A stretch of 64,000 nucleotides of DNA from Lactobacillaceae bacterium AF64-9pH9TA (GTDB lineage: Bacteria; Bacillota; Bacilli; Lactobacillales; Lactobacillaceae): assembly GCA_027681045.1 (NCBI GenBank), contig JAQDCK010000004.1, forward strand, positions 62,001 through 126,000, written 5' to 3'. Below are positions 47,032 through 55,348 of this stretch, in pieces. The translations under genes and the position numbers were made by a program. Below the pieces are notes generated by a model. The model saw only the letters and a program-made list of their open reading frames with translations. It did no database searches and had not been told where the DNA came from. Within the stretch, counting starts at the first letter, position 1. Every line of letters begins with the position of its first letter.

Positions 47032-49920
47032 TTACGCTGCTTTTTCGACGAAATATTTCATATATATTTTCAATTCTTGACTATCTAAAGTTCTACTAAA
47101 ATACTGTTTTTTAACTTCTTTGGCAACATTCTCACAAACAATTGGTTTCTCAGCCAGTTTCTTCAGAAGTCCCCCAGAGCATCTTAATAACCAATTCAAG
47201 TCAAAGTTGTTGTAATCATATCCATCAACATCTACTAACCATTTACTAATCTCAATACTAGATTCTTTGATCACCTTAACTACCTTTTCTTTGTCCTTGA
47301 CAGCTTGAGGATTAACCAAAATTAAGTTGCAGTATGCTAAAGCAACATCTTCTTCATCACTAACATGTCGTTGCCTTTTTTGTTGTTTTTTCAGCCAATT
47401 GATAATTTTGGCATTGTCGTCTTTCTTCATGCTAATAATGTTTTCTCGCACCAAGTTTAGATATCTGACATACCCGCTAGAAGTAGGTACTAGATCACCG
47501 ATACCTTGAACTTCTCGAATCTTTCTTCGGATTTCCTTGGAGCACCATTGATAAATATCAACAAGAGTATCAATTTTTCGCTCTCTAATTAGATCATCAA
47601 TTTCAATTGCCAAGCTGCTATCCACCTTGCCACAATGCGAGGCCAAAGTTCGTGTCAATTCTATATGTGAACTCGGATTCTTTTCTTTAGCTGTTAGCTC
47701 TAAGTCTTTTTTCAAGATTTTTTTGATTGTTTTTTTAGCATTTTTCTGAAGTAAATCCCCCTGCTCTGCTGCTACTAGAAGATAAACTATTTCATTACGA
47801 TAGAGATCAAAATTCATAAAGGTTGTATTTTCTTCAATTCCTTCTAGGAGTGATTCAAATATGCCTTGATCTATCTTTATGTAACGGCATATAGTAATCA
47901 ATTTCCAGAATAGCTTCCTTGAATAGATTCTGTTTCCTTGGTCATTATTAGCAACTAACTTTGAAACTACCGTATTTAAGTATCTATTGGCTTCTTTATC
48001 AATCGAAATTGAAGCAAGGTCATAGTCTCTAAAAATTTCTCTTATTTCCTTTGCATCATCTGTAAATCTCAACATTACAAAGATATCAAACCATTCTAAG
48101 TTAGATGATGTGACATTATAGCTTGAAAGTCCACAAAAGCTATCCTTCAAAATTTTAGTGGGAGTAGCAGTTGATTCTAAAATAGTTCTCATGTACACAT
48201 GAAATATTGCAGTATTTTTTCTCTTGTGGTCTAACAGAATGTTGTTATAAAACTCATAATAGAAGAAGTCTTTCATATCACTACGTAGAGCTTCATAAGC
48301 CGGATCCCCGTTTTTTGCCAAGAATTGTGACTTTGCTTCTTTCAAAGTCTTTTTCCTCTGCATATATATTTCTTGAAATAACGAATAAGAAATAGAGAAA
48401 CTGGACAGTTCCTTTAAAAAATTCATATGTTTTCTTTCACCAACTGGTAAGGTTTCAAACGTTTTATCTAGATCCAATTCATTTTTCTCATCGAGCTCCT
48501 TGGATGACTCTTCATTGCTGTTTCTCTTTGCCAACTGCGAATCATATTTAAGATTCACTTGAGAAATAAAATATTGCGGCAACTTCTTTTGACGATAATA
48601 TTGCCAACTTGCGCGTTGCAAGTAATTATAACTACCCACATAATCTTCCAAATAGTAATCGATAGCTGCTAATTTCATTGATTGTTCTGGATCATCGTTA
48701 TTGATCGTGATTTCGTACTCATTTCTTAATGCTGTTAGTTCTTTGAAATCAAAATCAAGTACCGCCTGTACCCAAGAATCTTTAATAATTGGCTTATCAA
48801 TTTTATGAATTTGATTATCTATTTGATAGGAGTTAATACCGCTCCTTTTGATAATTTTTTGAATAAAACTTGCTTTTTTAGAATTACGCTCATTGTAAAA
48901 AATACATTTCAAAAGTTTTTTAGCTGCTTCCTCTCGCTTTTTATCCAGGTGGTCTTTAACGTAAATCTGGCCTGATTCTACCGATATATTATATTTTCTG
49001 AGTATTTGAACAATATACTTCGTATACACATACTTAAAATCAGCAAACGGTTTAAGTTCATCATTAATACTATCAATAGGATCTTTTACATCACTTAAAA
49101 CTAAGTTTAAAGCATACTCTAAATTCTTAGAAACAGAACCTTGATCTTCAAACCAAGACTTTGTAAAAATTACATTAACTCCTAAATTACGGTAGTATCG
49201 TTCTACATTTCTATCAAACTCCTTATCTGCTTCAAGCATATACGCTCTTTGGATATCATTCTTTAGAACGTTCTTAACCCATGTGAAAATCTGCTTGGTA
49301 TCTGGATCGTCGAATGAGTAACCTATAAACAAAATAACCTTGCTACCGACAAGTGATTTTACATAGTTCTCTATCAGCTTGAAATTTTCTGAATAATTTA
49401 GATAGTCATCTTCCTTTAAGACAAAATTATCGTGCTCAAAGTCACCATGCATCTTAATAAGTTCTTTTCCTGGCTGAGCATAAGCTAATTCAGAGTCTTG
49501 GCAAATGGGTTGAATGAATTGATTTCTATTTTGAAAAGCTTGTTCTATCAAATTATCGTAATTTGTAGTAATGATTGTATTGAGATCAAAGTCTACGATT
49601 TGGTTATGGATTTTGCACGGTTTTAAGACATCGACATATCTGAAAATCTGTTTCATAAACTGAGTATATTCTTTTTTACCACGGTCATTGTAGTAAAATT
49701 GTGGAATCTTTAAATTATCAAAATCGTTCGGGTCAACTCCTACAGCTTTAGCAATCTGATTAACTGCTTCACTCCACAACGGCATGCCAGAATTCTTTGA
49801 TACACCAGCACCCACAAACAATACTAGCTTTTTGCTAAGCATCGCTTCCTTGATTATTCTCTTAGATTCCTCATATGAAGCCTGCAATTGCTCATCTAAT
49901 TTCCAATTTTCTTTACTCAT
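47032..49920 (-). CDS. SIR2-domain protein resembling defence-associated sirtuins (DSR-like)
   Basis: 962-residue protein; ATG at 49920 has GAGGGAACAC upstream. The frame stays open a further 48 codons into IS66 sequence, but that part is the transposase tail. The SIR2 domain covers about 25-290: LVLFVGAGVSKNSGMPLW (GAGVS 37-41), TTNYDN (118-123), KMHGD with the catalytic histidine (158), IGYSFDDPD (199-207). Around 650 helical residues with no recognised domain follow. Order and motifs match DSR-type anti-phage proteins, whose SIR2 domain destroys NAD when the C-terminal region senses a phage protein. AT-rich and next to IS66 DNA, so probably acquired. Confidence 0.85.
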   Translation of the reverse strand: MSKENWKLDEQLQASYEESKRIIKEAMLSKKLVLFVGAGVSKNSGMPLWSEAVNQIAKAVGVDPNDFDNLKIPQFYYNDRGKKEYTQFMKQIFRYVDVLKPCKIHNQIVDFDLNTIITTNYDNLIEQAFQNRNQFIQPICQDSELAYAQPGKELIKMHGDFEHDNFVLKEDDYLNYSENFKLIENYVKSLVGSKVILFIGYSFDDPDTKQIFTWVKNVLKNDIQRAYMLEADKEFDRNVERYYRNLGVNVIFTKSWFEDQGSVSKNLEYALNLVLSDVKDPIDSINDELKPFADFKYVYTKYIVQILRKYNISVESGQIYVKDHLDKKREEAAKKLLKCIFYNERNSKKASFIQKIIKRSGINSYQIDNQIHKIDKPIIKDSWVQAVLDFDFKELTALRNEYEITINNDDPEQSMKLAAIDYYLEDYVGSYNYLQRASWQYYRQKKLPQYFISQVNLKYDSQLAKRNSNEESSKELDEKNELDLDKTFETLPVGERKHMNFLKELSSFSISYSLFQEIYMQRKKTLKEAKSQFLAKNGDPAYEALRSDMKDFFYYEFYNNILLDHKRKNTAIFHVYMRTILESTATPTKILKDSFCGLSSYNVTSSNLEWFDIFVMLRFTDDAKEIREIFRDYDLASISIDKEANRYLNTVVSKLVANNDQGNRIYSRKLFWKLITICRYIKIDQGIFESLLEGIEENTTFMNFDLYRNEIVYLLVAAEQGDLLQKNAKKTIKKILKKDLELTAKEKNPSSHIELTRTLASHCGKVDSSLAIEIDDLIRERKIDTLVDIYQWCSKEIRRKIREVQGIGDLVPTSSGYVRYLNLVRENIISMKKDDNAKIINWLKKQQKRQRHVSDEEDVALAYCNLILVNPQAVKDKEKVVKVIKESSIEISKWLVDVDGYDYNNFDLNWLLRCSGGLLKKLAEKPIVCENVAKEVKKQYFSRTLDSQELKIYMKYFVEKAA

Positions 49921-49988
49921 GTGTTCCCTCACAGTTGTAACATGCAATTCATTTTGCCGTTTTGCCTTAATTATAAAATAAAAGTAAG

Positions 49989-50518
49989 GTAAGCGCCCAA
50001 TACGCAGTATATTAAAATCCCATCCTAGCAATGCTAAGATGGGATTAATCAGTTTATGGGACATTTGCTGAACATTTTCAGACCATGGTAAATAAGCTTC
50101 AAGACGTTGACTTTTTAATACGGGCAGTTTATTCAGAAAAAAGGATCAAGGTTGAAGCTCTGCTTAACCATGCAAGCAAACAAGTCGACCTCTAGGTGTA
50201 TGTTGGTCTTACCACAAACAATGAACACGCAACCTTGTTTCTCCAGATTAATCATGGCTCAAGAACCTGTCTACGACTTCGAGCATAAGCTCGTTAGTGG
50301 CATCACTGTAAAATTGCAGCTCAACCCCATTGGACTTCAATTTAAAAACAAGCCGGTTCTTTCCGAGCCGGTTCTTAGGTCTGATTCTGTCCTTTGGCAG
50401 CTCGAGCGGTACGATAGGATGTTCAGTCATAATATCGTGTTCCTCCGTATTCAATTGTTAAGAACAGTATATGACTTTGATACGAGAGACCGATAGATAC
50501 TCACTATTTGGTGCTTCC
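49989..50518 (-). mobile_element. Internally deleted IS66-family copy (left, inverted)
   Basis: Ends are GTAAGCGCCCAATACGCAGT at 49989 and, read inward from 50518, GGAAGCACCAAATAGTGAGT, both matching the right copy. Contents on the minus strand: an Orf1 remnant (50248-50430; FYSDATNELMLEVVDRFLS), the first 40 codons of TnpB (MINLEKQGCVFIVCGKTN), then directly the end of TnpC (RLEAYLPWSENVQQ). About 1.7 kb of the element is missing. It cannot move itself. No target duplication is evident. Confidence 0.85.
50013..50060. repeat. Inverted copy of the IS66 3' end (left arm)
   Basis: ATTAAAATCCCATCCTAGCA through GGGATTAATCAGTTTATGGG is the near-exact reverse complement of 55268-55317. Within each arm AATCCCATC and GATGGGATT form a hairpin. 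Confidence 0.9.
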
Positions 50519-50524
50519 AAAAGA

Positions 50525-51394
50525 CTAAATTTTAGTAAGATTTACCTTACCATACGAATCAATTTCTGTAAGCTTACTAGCAAATAGATACTCTTTAGCC
50601 ATTTTCTTTTGATTAGCTGAATATCTAAGACTGTATTCAAAAGACTGAACATATGGGCGATACAAGTTCAGTATCTCCTCTTCATGATCATATGTAGTAA
50701 TCCACTTGTAATCAATTAAATCAACAATATTTTCTGCTAAAATTTTATGCTCCTCATTACTTGGAAACGATAAATATAGGTTTCTACCTTGCTTGAAATA
50801 AGGGGGGTCGAAGAAAATAAATGTATCTTTAGAATCGTAATTCGGTAACTCTGTGCAAATAAATTTCTTTGCATCAAGATTACTTAAAATAATCCGGTCT
50901 CTCTTAGCTGCTATACGTCTTATTTTTTGTTTCAAGGCTTCTTTATTGAACCTACAATCTATCTTGTACTTTCCGGCTTGACTCTGGCCTCCGATTGGAC
51001 CTCCTTGAATAATGCCACTAACATTAGTACGATTCAAGAAAAGAGTGGAAAAAGCGTTTTCCAATGATTGTGGTTGTGTATGAAATTCTTTATGAATTGA
51101 ACGTTGTTTATGCCATTCAGTTAAATTAACATTCGTCCGATCAATAAGGCTAACAAGATCTTCTGTTTCGTTAAGAACTGCATACCAAACTGCATATATT
51201 GAAGGATCATAGTCATTCATAACGATTCTATCAACTTGCCCATTGAACAAGAGATGCAGAGCTATTCCAAAACCACCTGCAAATGGTTCAATATATGTTC
51301 TTGGAGAATCGTTTTGCTTGATCAAGCATTCTACAAATTTAGATAATTGGCTTTTCCCTCCAGGATATCGAAGTATTGAATCTGTGCTTGGCAT
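50525..51394 (-). CDS. D12-class (Dam-like) N6-adenine DNA methyltransferase
   Basis: 289-residue enzyme; the start at 51394 follows AAGGGGGAT, a site made of the last codons of the upstream gene. Motifs: ILRYPGGKSQL (about residues 7-17), SAM motif I IEPFAGGFGIALHLLF (FAGGFG 38-43), VMNDYDPSIYAVWY, and catalytic DPPY (196-199) in FIFFDPPYFKQG. It should methylate adenine in a specific DNA site; the site is not predictable. The start lies one base after the stop of the OLD-like ATPase gene, so the two are translated as a pair. That makes this a modification partner rather than a housekeeping Dam. Confidence 0.92.
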   Translation of the reverse strand: MPSTDSILRYPGGKSQLSKFVECLIKQNDSPRTYIEPFAGGFGIALHLLFNGQVDRIVMNDYDPSIYAVWYAVLNETEDLVSLIDRTNVNLTEWHKQRSIHKEFHTQPQSLENAFSTLFLNRTNVSGIIQGGPIGGQSQAGKYKIDCRFNKEALKQKIRRIAAKRDRIILSNLDAKKFICTELPNYDSKDTFIFFDPPYFKQGRNLYLSFPSNEEHKILAENIVDLIDYKWITTYDHEEEILNLYRPYVQSFEYSLRYSANQKKMAKEYLFASKLTEIDSYGKVNLTKI

Positions 51395-51395
51395 C

Positions 51396-53072
51396 CTATC
51401 CCCCTTGTTGTTCATCTAGCCATTCTTGAGGGTTGATTTCATTATAAGGTGCAACTTTTCTAAATAGAGTTCTAAGATCGAAATAAAATGAGTTAAGACT
51501 TGATTCATTTTTCGGATTATTAAGCCAATGTTTAAATACCATTTTGAAAAAAACTATATTTTTATTACAGTGTTTTTTATAAAATTCGCGTGGCTTGGAT
51601 GTTTTAGCAACTTTTCCTTGATTAAAATCCTTCAAAGGCTTTTTTATTGCATCATCATACCATTCTTTGCTAAAGCCTTTTTGTAAAACATACTCATTCG
51701 TCCAAAAGTCATCTCGCTCTTTATATAAATAATCTGAATATTCAAACAATAATTTTTCTGGTGAAAGACCTTGACCACTCTTTTTTCCAAAATTAATGCC
51801 TGGAAGGGAAATGATACAGTTTGTCAAATCTTTATTTTTATCGCCATCTAGAATGCAAATAGCTCTCATTGTATTTTTTATAAGTTTGTCATCTTTAAAT
51901 ATTCCTCTTAGACTATCTGCCCCAATATTAGCGTTAATCATATGAAAGAAACTTTTAACGTCCCTAAATGCCGGATGCTTCTTCTCGAAATAAGTGAATA
52001 TCAAATCTATCAATAACCTAGCTTCTGCATCTTCTGTAAAGACAGGGATTACTCTATCTTGAAAAATATTCTGAGCAGTCAGCGTTTGAAGCTGCATTTT
52101 AATTTTGTAGATATCAGGCTTTGGCATTATTGAAACAGAGTCTTTTAAGTCCAACAAATAAAGAACGTTATCCTTGTGCTTTAGGGAATCTTCCAATGTC
52201 GTTAAACTATGTGTAGTGAAAACAATCTGGATTTTATAGTTCACAGAATACTGTCTTAGCAACTTTAATAATTTTATTTGAAATGCGGGGTGCAATGTTG
52301 CGTCTATTTCGTCAATTAACAAGAGGCTTTCTATAGGTCTTTTCGATTCTATTGAATCGTAATAATAATGCAATGAAGTTAATGCTGTCAAAATAACAAA
52401 GAGATTATCTTGCCCTGCTGAGATGGTATTAGAATCTATTCCTTGTTTATCACTGGTGAACTCTGTGCGATATTTAAGATTACCTAACCTTTGTGTACTT
52501 TTAAGTGATATATCATAATTAGTGAAATCTTTGTACAATTCAATCAATTCCTTCTGATACTTATCAGGAAGTGATTTTCTACCTTTAGAAACTGCGGCAT
52601 CATTATCAAACTCACCGTATGGTACTAATCTAGGAAGTCCTAAATAAATTACAGGGCAACTTGGAAGCCTCTCGTGCTTGTTATTTCCATACTTAGGTTT
52701 CAGAGAATATCTTCCTAGCTTTTTAGAATTGTGTCTTCTAAAATCCAACATAGTGTTGTCGGTATACTTTACACTATAAAGCGTACCCGACACTCCAACA
52801 GCCGGATCTCTATATTCTCTCATTGTTTCGCGTGCTAAAGACTCTATTTTGGGATTTATGTATGAATTTACATCATTAATATTTTTCAAACACTCTTTAT
52901 CTTTTACCCAATCACAACTCGCACTTACCCTTTTGTATGAATTACTGATCACATGTAATATAGAGGATTTACAGGTGCCATTTGTACCAGAAATGGCCGT
53001 AACGTGCGAAGACAGGTGCACCTTTATTTCCTTTAATTTTTTATACTGCTTAAATTGTATTTCTTTTATCAT
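51396..53072 (-). CDS. OLD-like ATPase with C-terminal TOPRIM-type nuclease region
   Basis: 558-residue ABC-class ATPase. Walker A is GTNGTCKS (29-36), with cysteine where glycine normally precedes the lysine. The signature is SAGQD (218-222), Walker B LLLIDEID (250-257), the H-loop TTHS (286-289). The part from about 340 carries VIPVFTEDAEARLL (E347) and AICILDGDK (D409, D411), the glutamate and D-x-D arrangement of a TOPRIM fold. Order and size fit OLD-family nucleases or fused PARIS-like proteins. AAGGA precedes the ATG. With the methyltransferase just downstream it may act like a restriction partner (inference). About 65 percent A+T, unlike flanking core genes. Confidence 0.82.
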   Translation of the reverse strand: MIKEIQFKQYKKLKEIKVHLSSHVTAISGTNGTCKSSILHVISNSYKRVSASCDWVKDKECLKNINDVNSYINPKIESLARETMREYRDPAVGVSGTLYSVKYTDNTMLDFRRHNSKKLGRYSLKPKYGNNKHERLPSCPVIYLGLPRLVPYGEFDNDAAVSKGRKSLPDKYQKELIELYKDFTNYDISLKSTQRLGNLKYRTEFTSDKQGIDSNTISAGQDNLFVILTALTSLHYYYDSIESKRPIESLLLIDEIDATLHPAFQIKLLKLLRQYSVNYKIQIVFTTHSLTTLEDSLKHKDNVLYLLDLKDSVSIMPKPDIYKIKMQLQTLTAQNIFQDRVIPVFTEDAEARLLIDLIFTYFEKKHPAFRDVKSFFHMINANIGADSLRGIFKDDKLIKNTMRAICILDGDKNKDLTNCIISLPGINFGKKSGQGLSPEKLLFEYSDYLYKERDDFWTNEYVLQKGFSKEWYDDAIKKPLKDFNQGKVAKTSKPREFYKKHCNKNIVFFKMVFKHWLNNPKNESSLNSFYFDLRTLFRKVAPYNEINPQEWLDEQQGG

Positions 53073-53340
53073 TTTTCCTTAATTTATTGCTGAATTTGTT
53101 CTTTTAAATACGTAGACATTGATGTTCTTTTACATTTTACAACGAAACTTTCTCTTTTTTCAATTGATATGATGTACGCACCCAATAGCGCAGTATCTAT
53201 CCCAACTGCCGAAGGGCAAACTCAGACCTTCCAAAGAACAGACTTGTCCTTAATCTAAAGTCTAGAGGGGGTTGAGCTGTCGTTTTAAAGTGATGCCACT
53301 AGCGAGCTTATGCTCGAAGTCGTAGACAGGGTCTTGAGCC

Positions 53341-53688
53341 ATGATTAATCTGGCTGAGTTAGGTCGAGTGTTTATTGTTTGCGGTAAGACCGACATGCGC
53401 CGGGGAATTGATTCGCTTGCTTACATAGTTAAGAAGAGTTTCAATCTCGATCCCTTCTCCGGATGCGTCTTTCTCTTCTGCGGCAGTCGAAGAGATCGCT
53501 TCAAAGCACTTTATTGGGACGGCCAGGGATTCTGGCTGCTCTATAAGCGTTTTGAGAACGGGAAGCTGGCCTGGCCAAACAATGAAGACGAAGTTCGAGA
53601 GTTGTCCGATGAACAAGTCATGCGCTTGATGCAAGGCTTTACCATTGATCCTAAAATTAATACCGCAAGAGCTCGTGAATTCTATTGA
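53341..53688 (+). CDS. tnpB: IS66 Orf2 / TnpB accessory protein
   Basis: 115-residue IS66 family Orf2, needed with TnpA and TnpC for IS66 transposition, role unclear. Typical features: RVFIVCGKTDMRRGIDSLAY, GCVFLFCGSRRDRFKALYWD, GQGFWLLYKRFENGKLAWP. Length is standard and the frame is intact. A related 40-codon N-terminal piece is in the left IS66 remnant. Confidence 0.93.
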   Translation: MINLAELGRVFIVCGKTDMRRGIDSLAYIVKKSFNLDPFSGCVFLFCGSRRDRFKALYWDGQGFWLLYKRFENGKLAWPNNEDEVRELSDEQVMRLMQGFTIDPKINTARAREFY

Positions 53689-53749
53689 TTTCACGAGTTC
53701 TTCTTGTATTCTTATGATTATGGATCAAGGAGGGAGAGGGACAACGAGC

Positions 53750-55266
53750 ATGACTGACAAAGAAACTTCAGCTTTAATCGAAACGCTCAAAGCAAATAAC
53801 GAAGAGCTGCTCAAGCAGGTTGCCCTTCTTACTGAACAAGTTGCTTATTTGACTCAGAAGCTTTACGGCGAGTCTTCCGAAAAGAGAGTTGTCAACCCAG
53901 ATCAGCTGAGCTTTTTTGAGGAAGATAAGGCCTCTCAAGATGACGAGGACTTGCCCTCGCATTACCGAAACTATTACCTATAAGAGACGCAAGCAAGTCG
54001 GTAAAAAGCAAGACATCTTAGACTCTCTACCGAGCGAGGAGGTTCATCATCGTTTGGATGATCTTACCTGCACAAACTGCCAGCACGAGCTGAAAGAGAT
54101 CGGCAGCTTCTGTACCAGAGAAGAGCTGCGCTACATTCCAGCCCAGGTTAAGCGAATCGACTATATCCAACACTCTTACAAGTGGCAGCACTGCAGTGAT
54201 GAGGCACCAGCTGACAAGATTATCAAAGCACCTGTACCCAAGGCTCCGTTAACCAACAGTCTTGGCTCAGCTTCTTTGATCTCAGATACTATCTATCAGA
54301 AGTACGTTCTCAAGGTTCCTGCCTACAGGCAAGAGAAGGACTTACGGCGTATGGGGCTTCCGCTTGATCACAAGACGGTTTCAAATTGGCACATCAAGGT
54401 CTGCGAGTACTACCTCTCCAGCCTTTACGAACTCTTGAGAAAAGAGCTGCTAAAGCTGGGTGTCATTCACGCAGATGAAACGCCATATCGAGTCTTAGAC
54501 AGCGAAAGAGCTAAAGACTACGTCTGTACCTTCTCGTTAAGTAAGCATGCCGAGAAGCCGATTGTCCTGTATCACCATGGATCACGAAAAGGTGCCGAAG
54601 CAGTGGACTTCCTCACAGTCTTCAGCGGATACCTTCATTGTGATCAATATCCTGCTATTTACAATTAAGCCAACAGAATGTGACTCTTGTAGGCTGTATG
54701 GCTCATGCAAGACGGAAATTCCATAATTCCTTGCCTAAAGACAAGGCTAGAGAATCCGACGCGACTTCGATGGCTAATCAAGGGATCCACTATTGTAATC
54801 AAATGTTTAGTCTTGAGCGTGCCTAGAAAGACCTTTCCGTTGAAGAGAGATACGAAAAGCGTCAGTCCGAATTGAAGACTCTGCTAGAGAAGTTTTCCGA
54901 CTGGTGCTCCAAGAAATCAATCTCCGTGTTACCTTGCGGCAAGCTAGGGATGGCCTTCCAGTATTGCATAAAGCACATGGACAAGTTCATGAACGTTCTA
55001 AAAGATGGTCACCTTGAACTAGCCAACAACAGAACGAGCAGTCAAAGAAATCGTCATGGGACGCAAGAACTGGCTCTTTTCACAGAGTAAAATTTATGGC
55101 AATCATTATGAGCATATTTGAATTGATCTAAGCAAAATGGTTTGGATCAATTCAAATATACAACTATCTTCTAGACAAGCTGCCCAATGAGCTGCCATTA
55201 TTGGACAATCAGCGTCTGGAAGCCTATTTACCATGGGCTGAGGATGCTCAGCTCCACTGCAAGTAA
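53750..55266 (+). pseudogene. tnpC: IS66 transposase gene (tnpC) with frameshifts and stops
   Basis: ATG at 53750 (AGGAGGGAGAGGG upstream) starts a TnpC with the leucine-zipper-like TLKANNEELLKQVALLTEQV. A frameshift near 53970 moves it into a frame with the zinc-finger-like region (CTNCQHEL), HADETPYRVLDSERAKDY and GYLHCDQYPAIYN. Further shifts and a TAG near 54823 follow, then HLELANNRT and RLEAYLPWAEDAQLHCK at 55266. The DDE residues are split among frames, so no active transposase is expected. Confidence 0.88.
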
Positions 55267-55267
55267 A

Positions 55268-55317
55268 GTCCCATAACTGATTAATCCCATCTTAGCATTG
55301 CTAGGATGGGATTTTAA
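55268..55317. repeat. Inverted copy of the IS66 3' end (right arm)
   Basis: Reverse complement of 50013-50060 with one or two differences. With its partner it could support inversion of the whole 5.2-kb segment by homologous recombination. Confidence 0.9.
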
Positions 55318-55348
55318 TATACTCTGCTATTGTACCTTATGTACTACT

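Larger units (their letters stand above)
53173..55344 (+). mobile_element. IS66-family insertion sequence, degenerate (right copy)
   Basis: Left end GTACGCACCCAATAGCGCAG at 53173; the right end near 55344 (ATACTCTGCTATTGTACC) is its diverged inverted partner. Contains a truncated Orf1 remnant (about 53280-53340), an intact tnpB and a broken tnpC. It stops five bases before the stop codon of the flippase gene. It points opposite to the left copy at 49989-50518. Confidence 0.88.

Noticed and set aside
49921..50064. N-terminal 48-codon extension of the SIR2 protein
   Set aside because: Encodes the IS66 TnpC tail and IS terminal sequence; the ATG at 49920 has a good ribosome site and begins the SIR2-type N-terminus.
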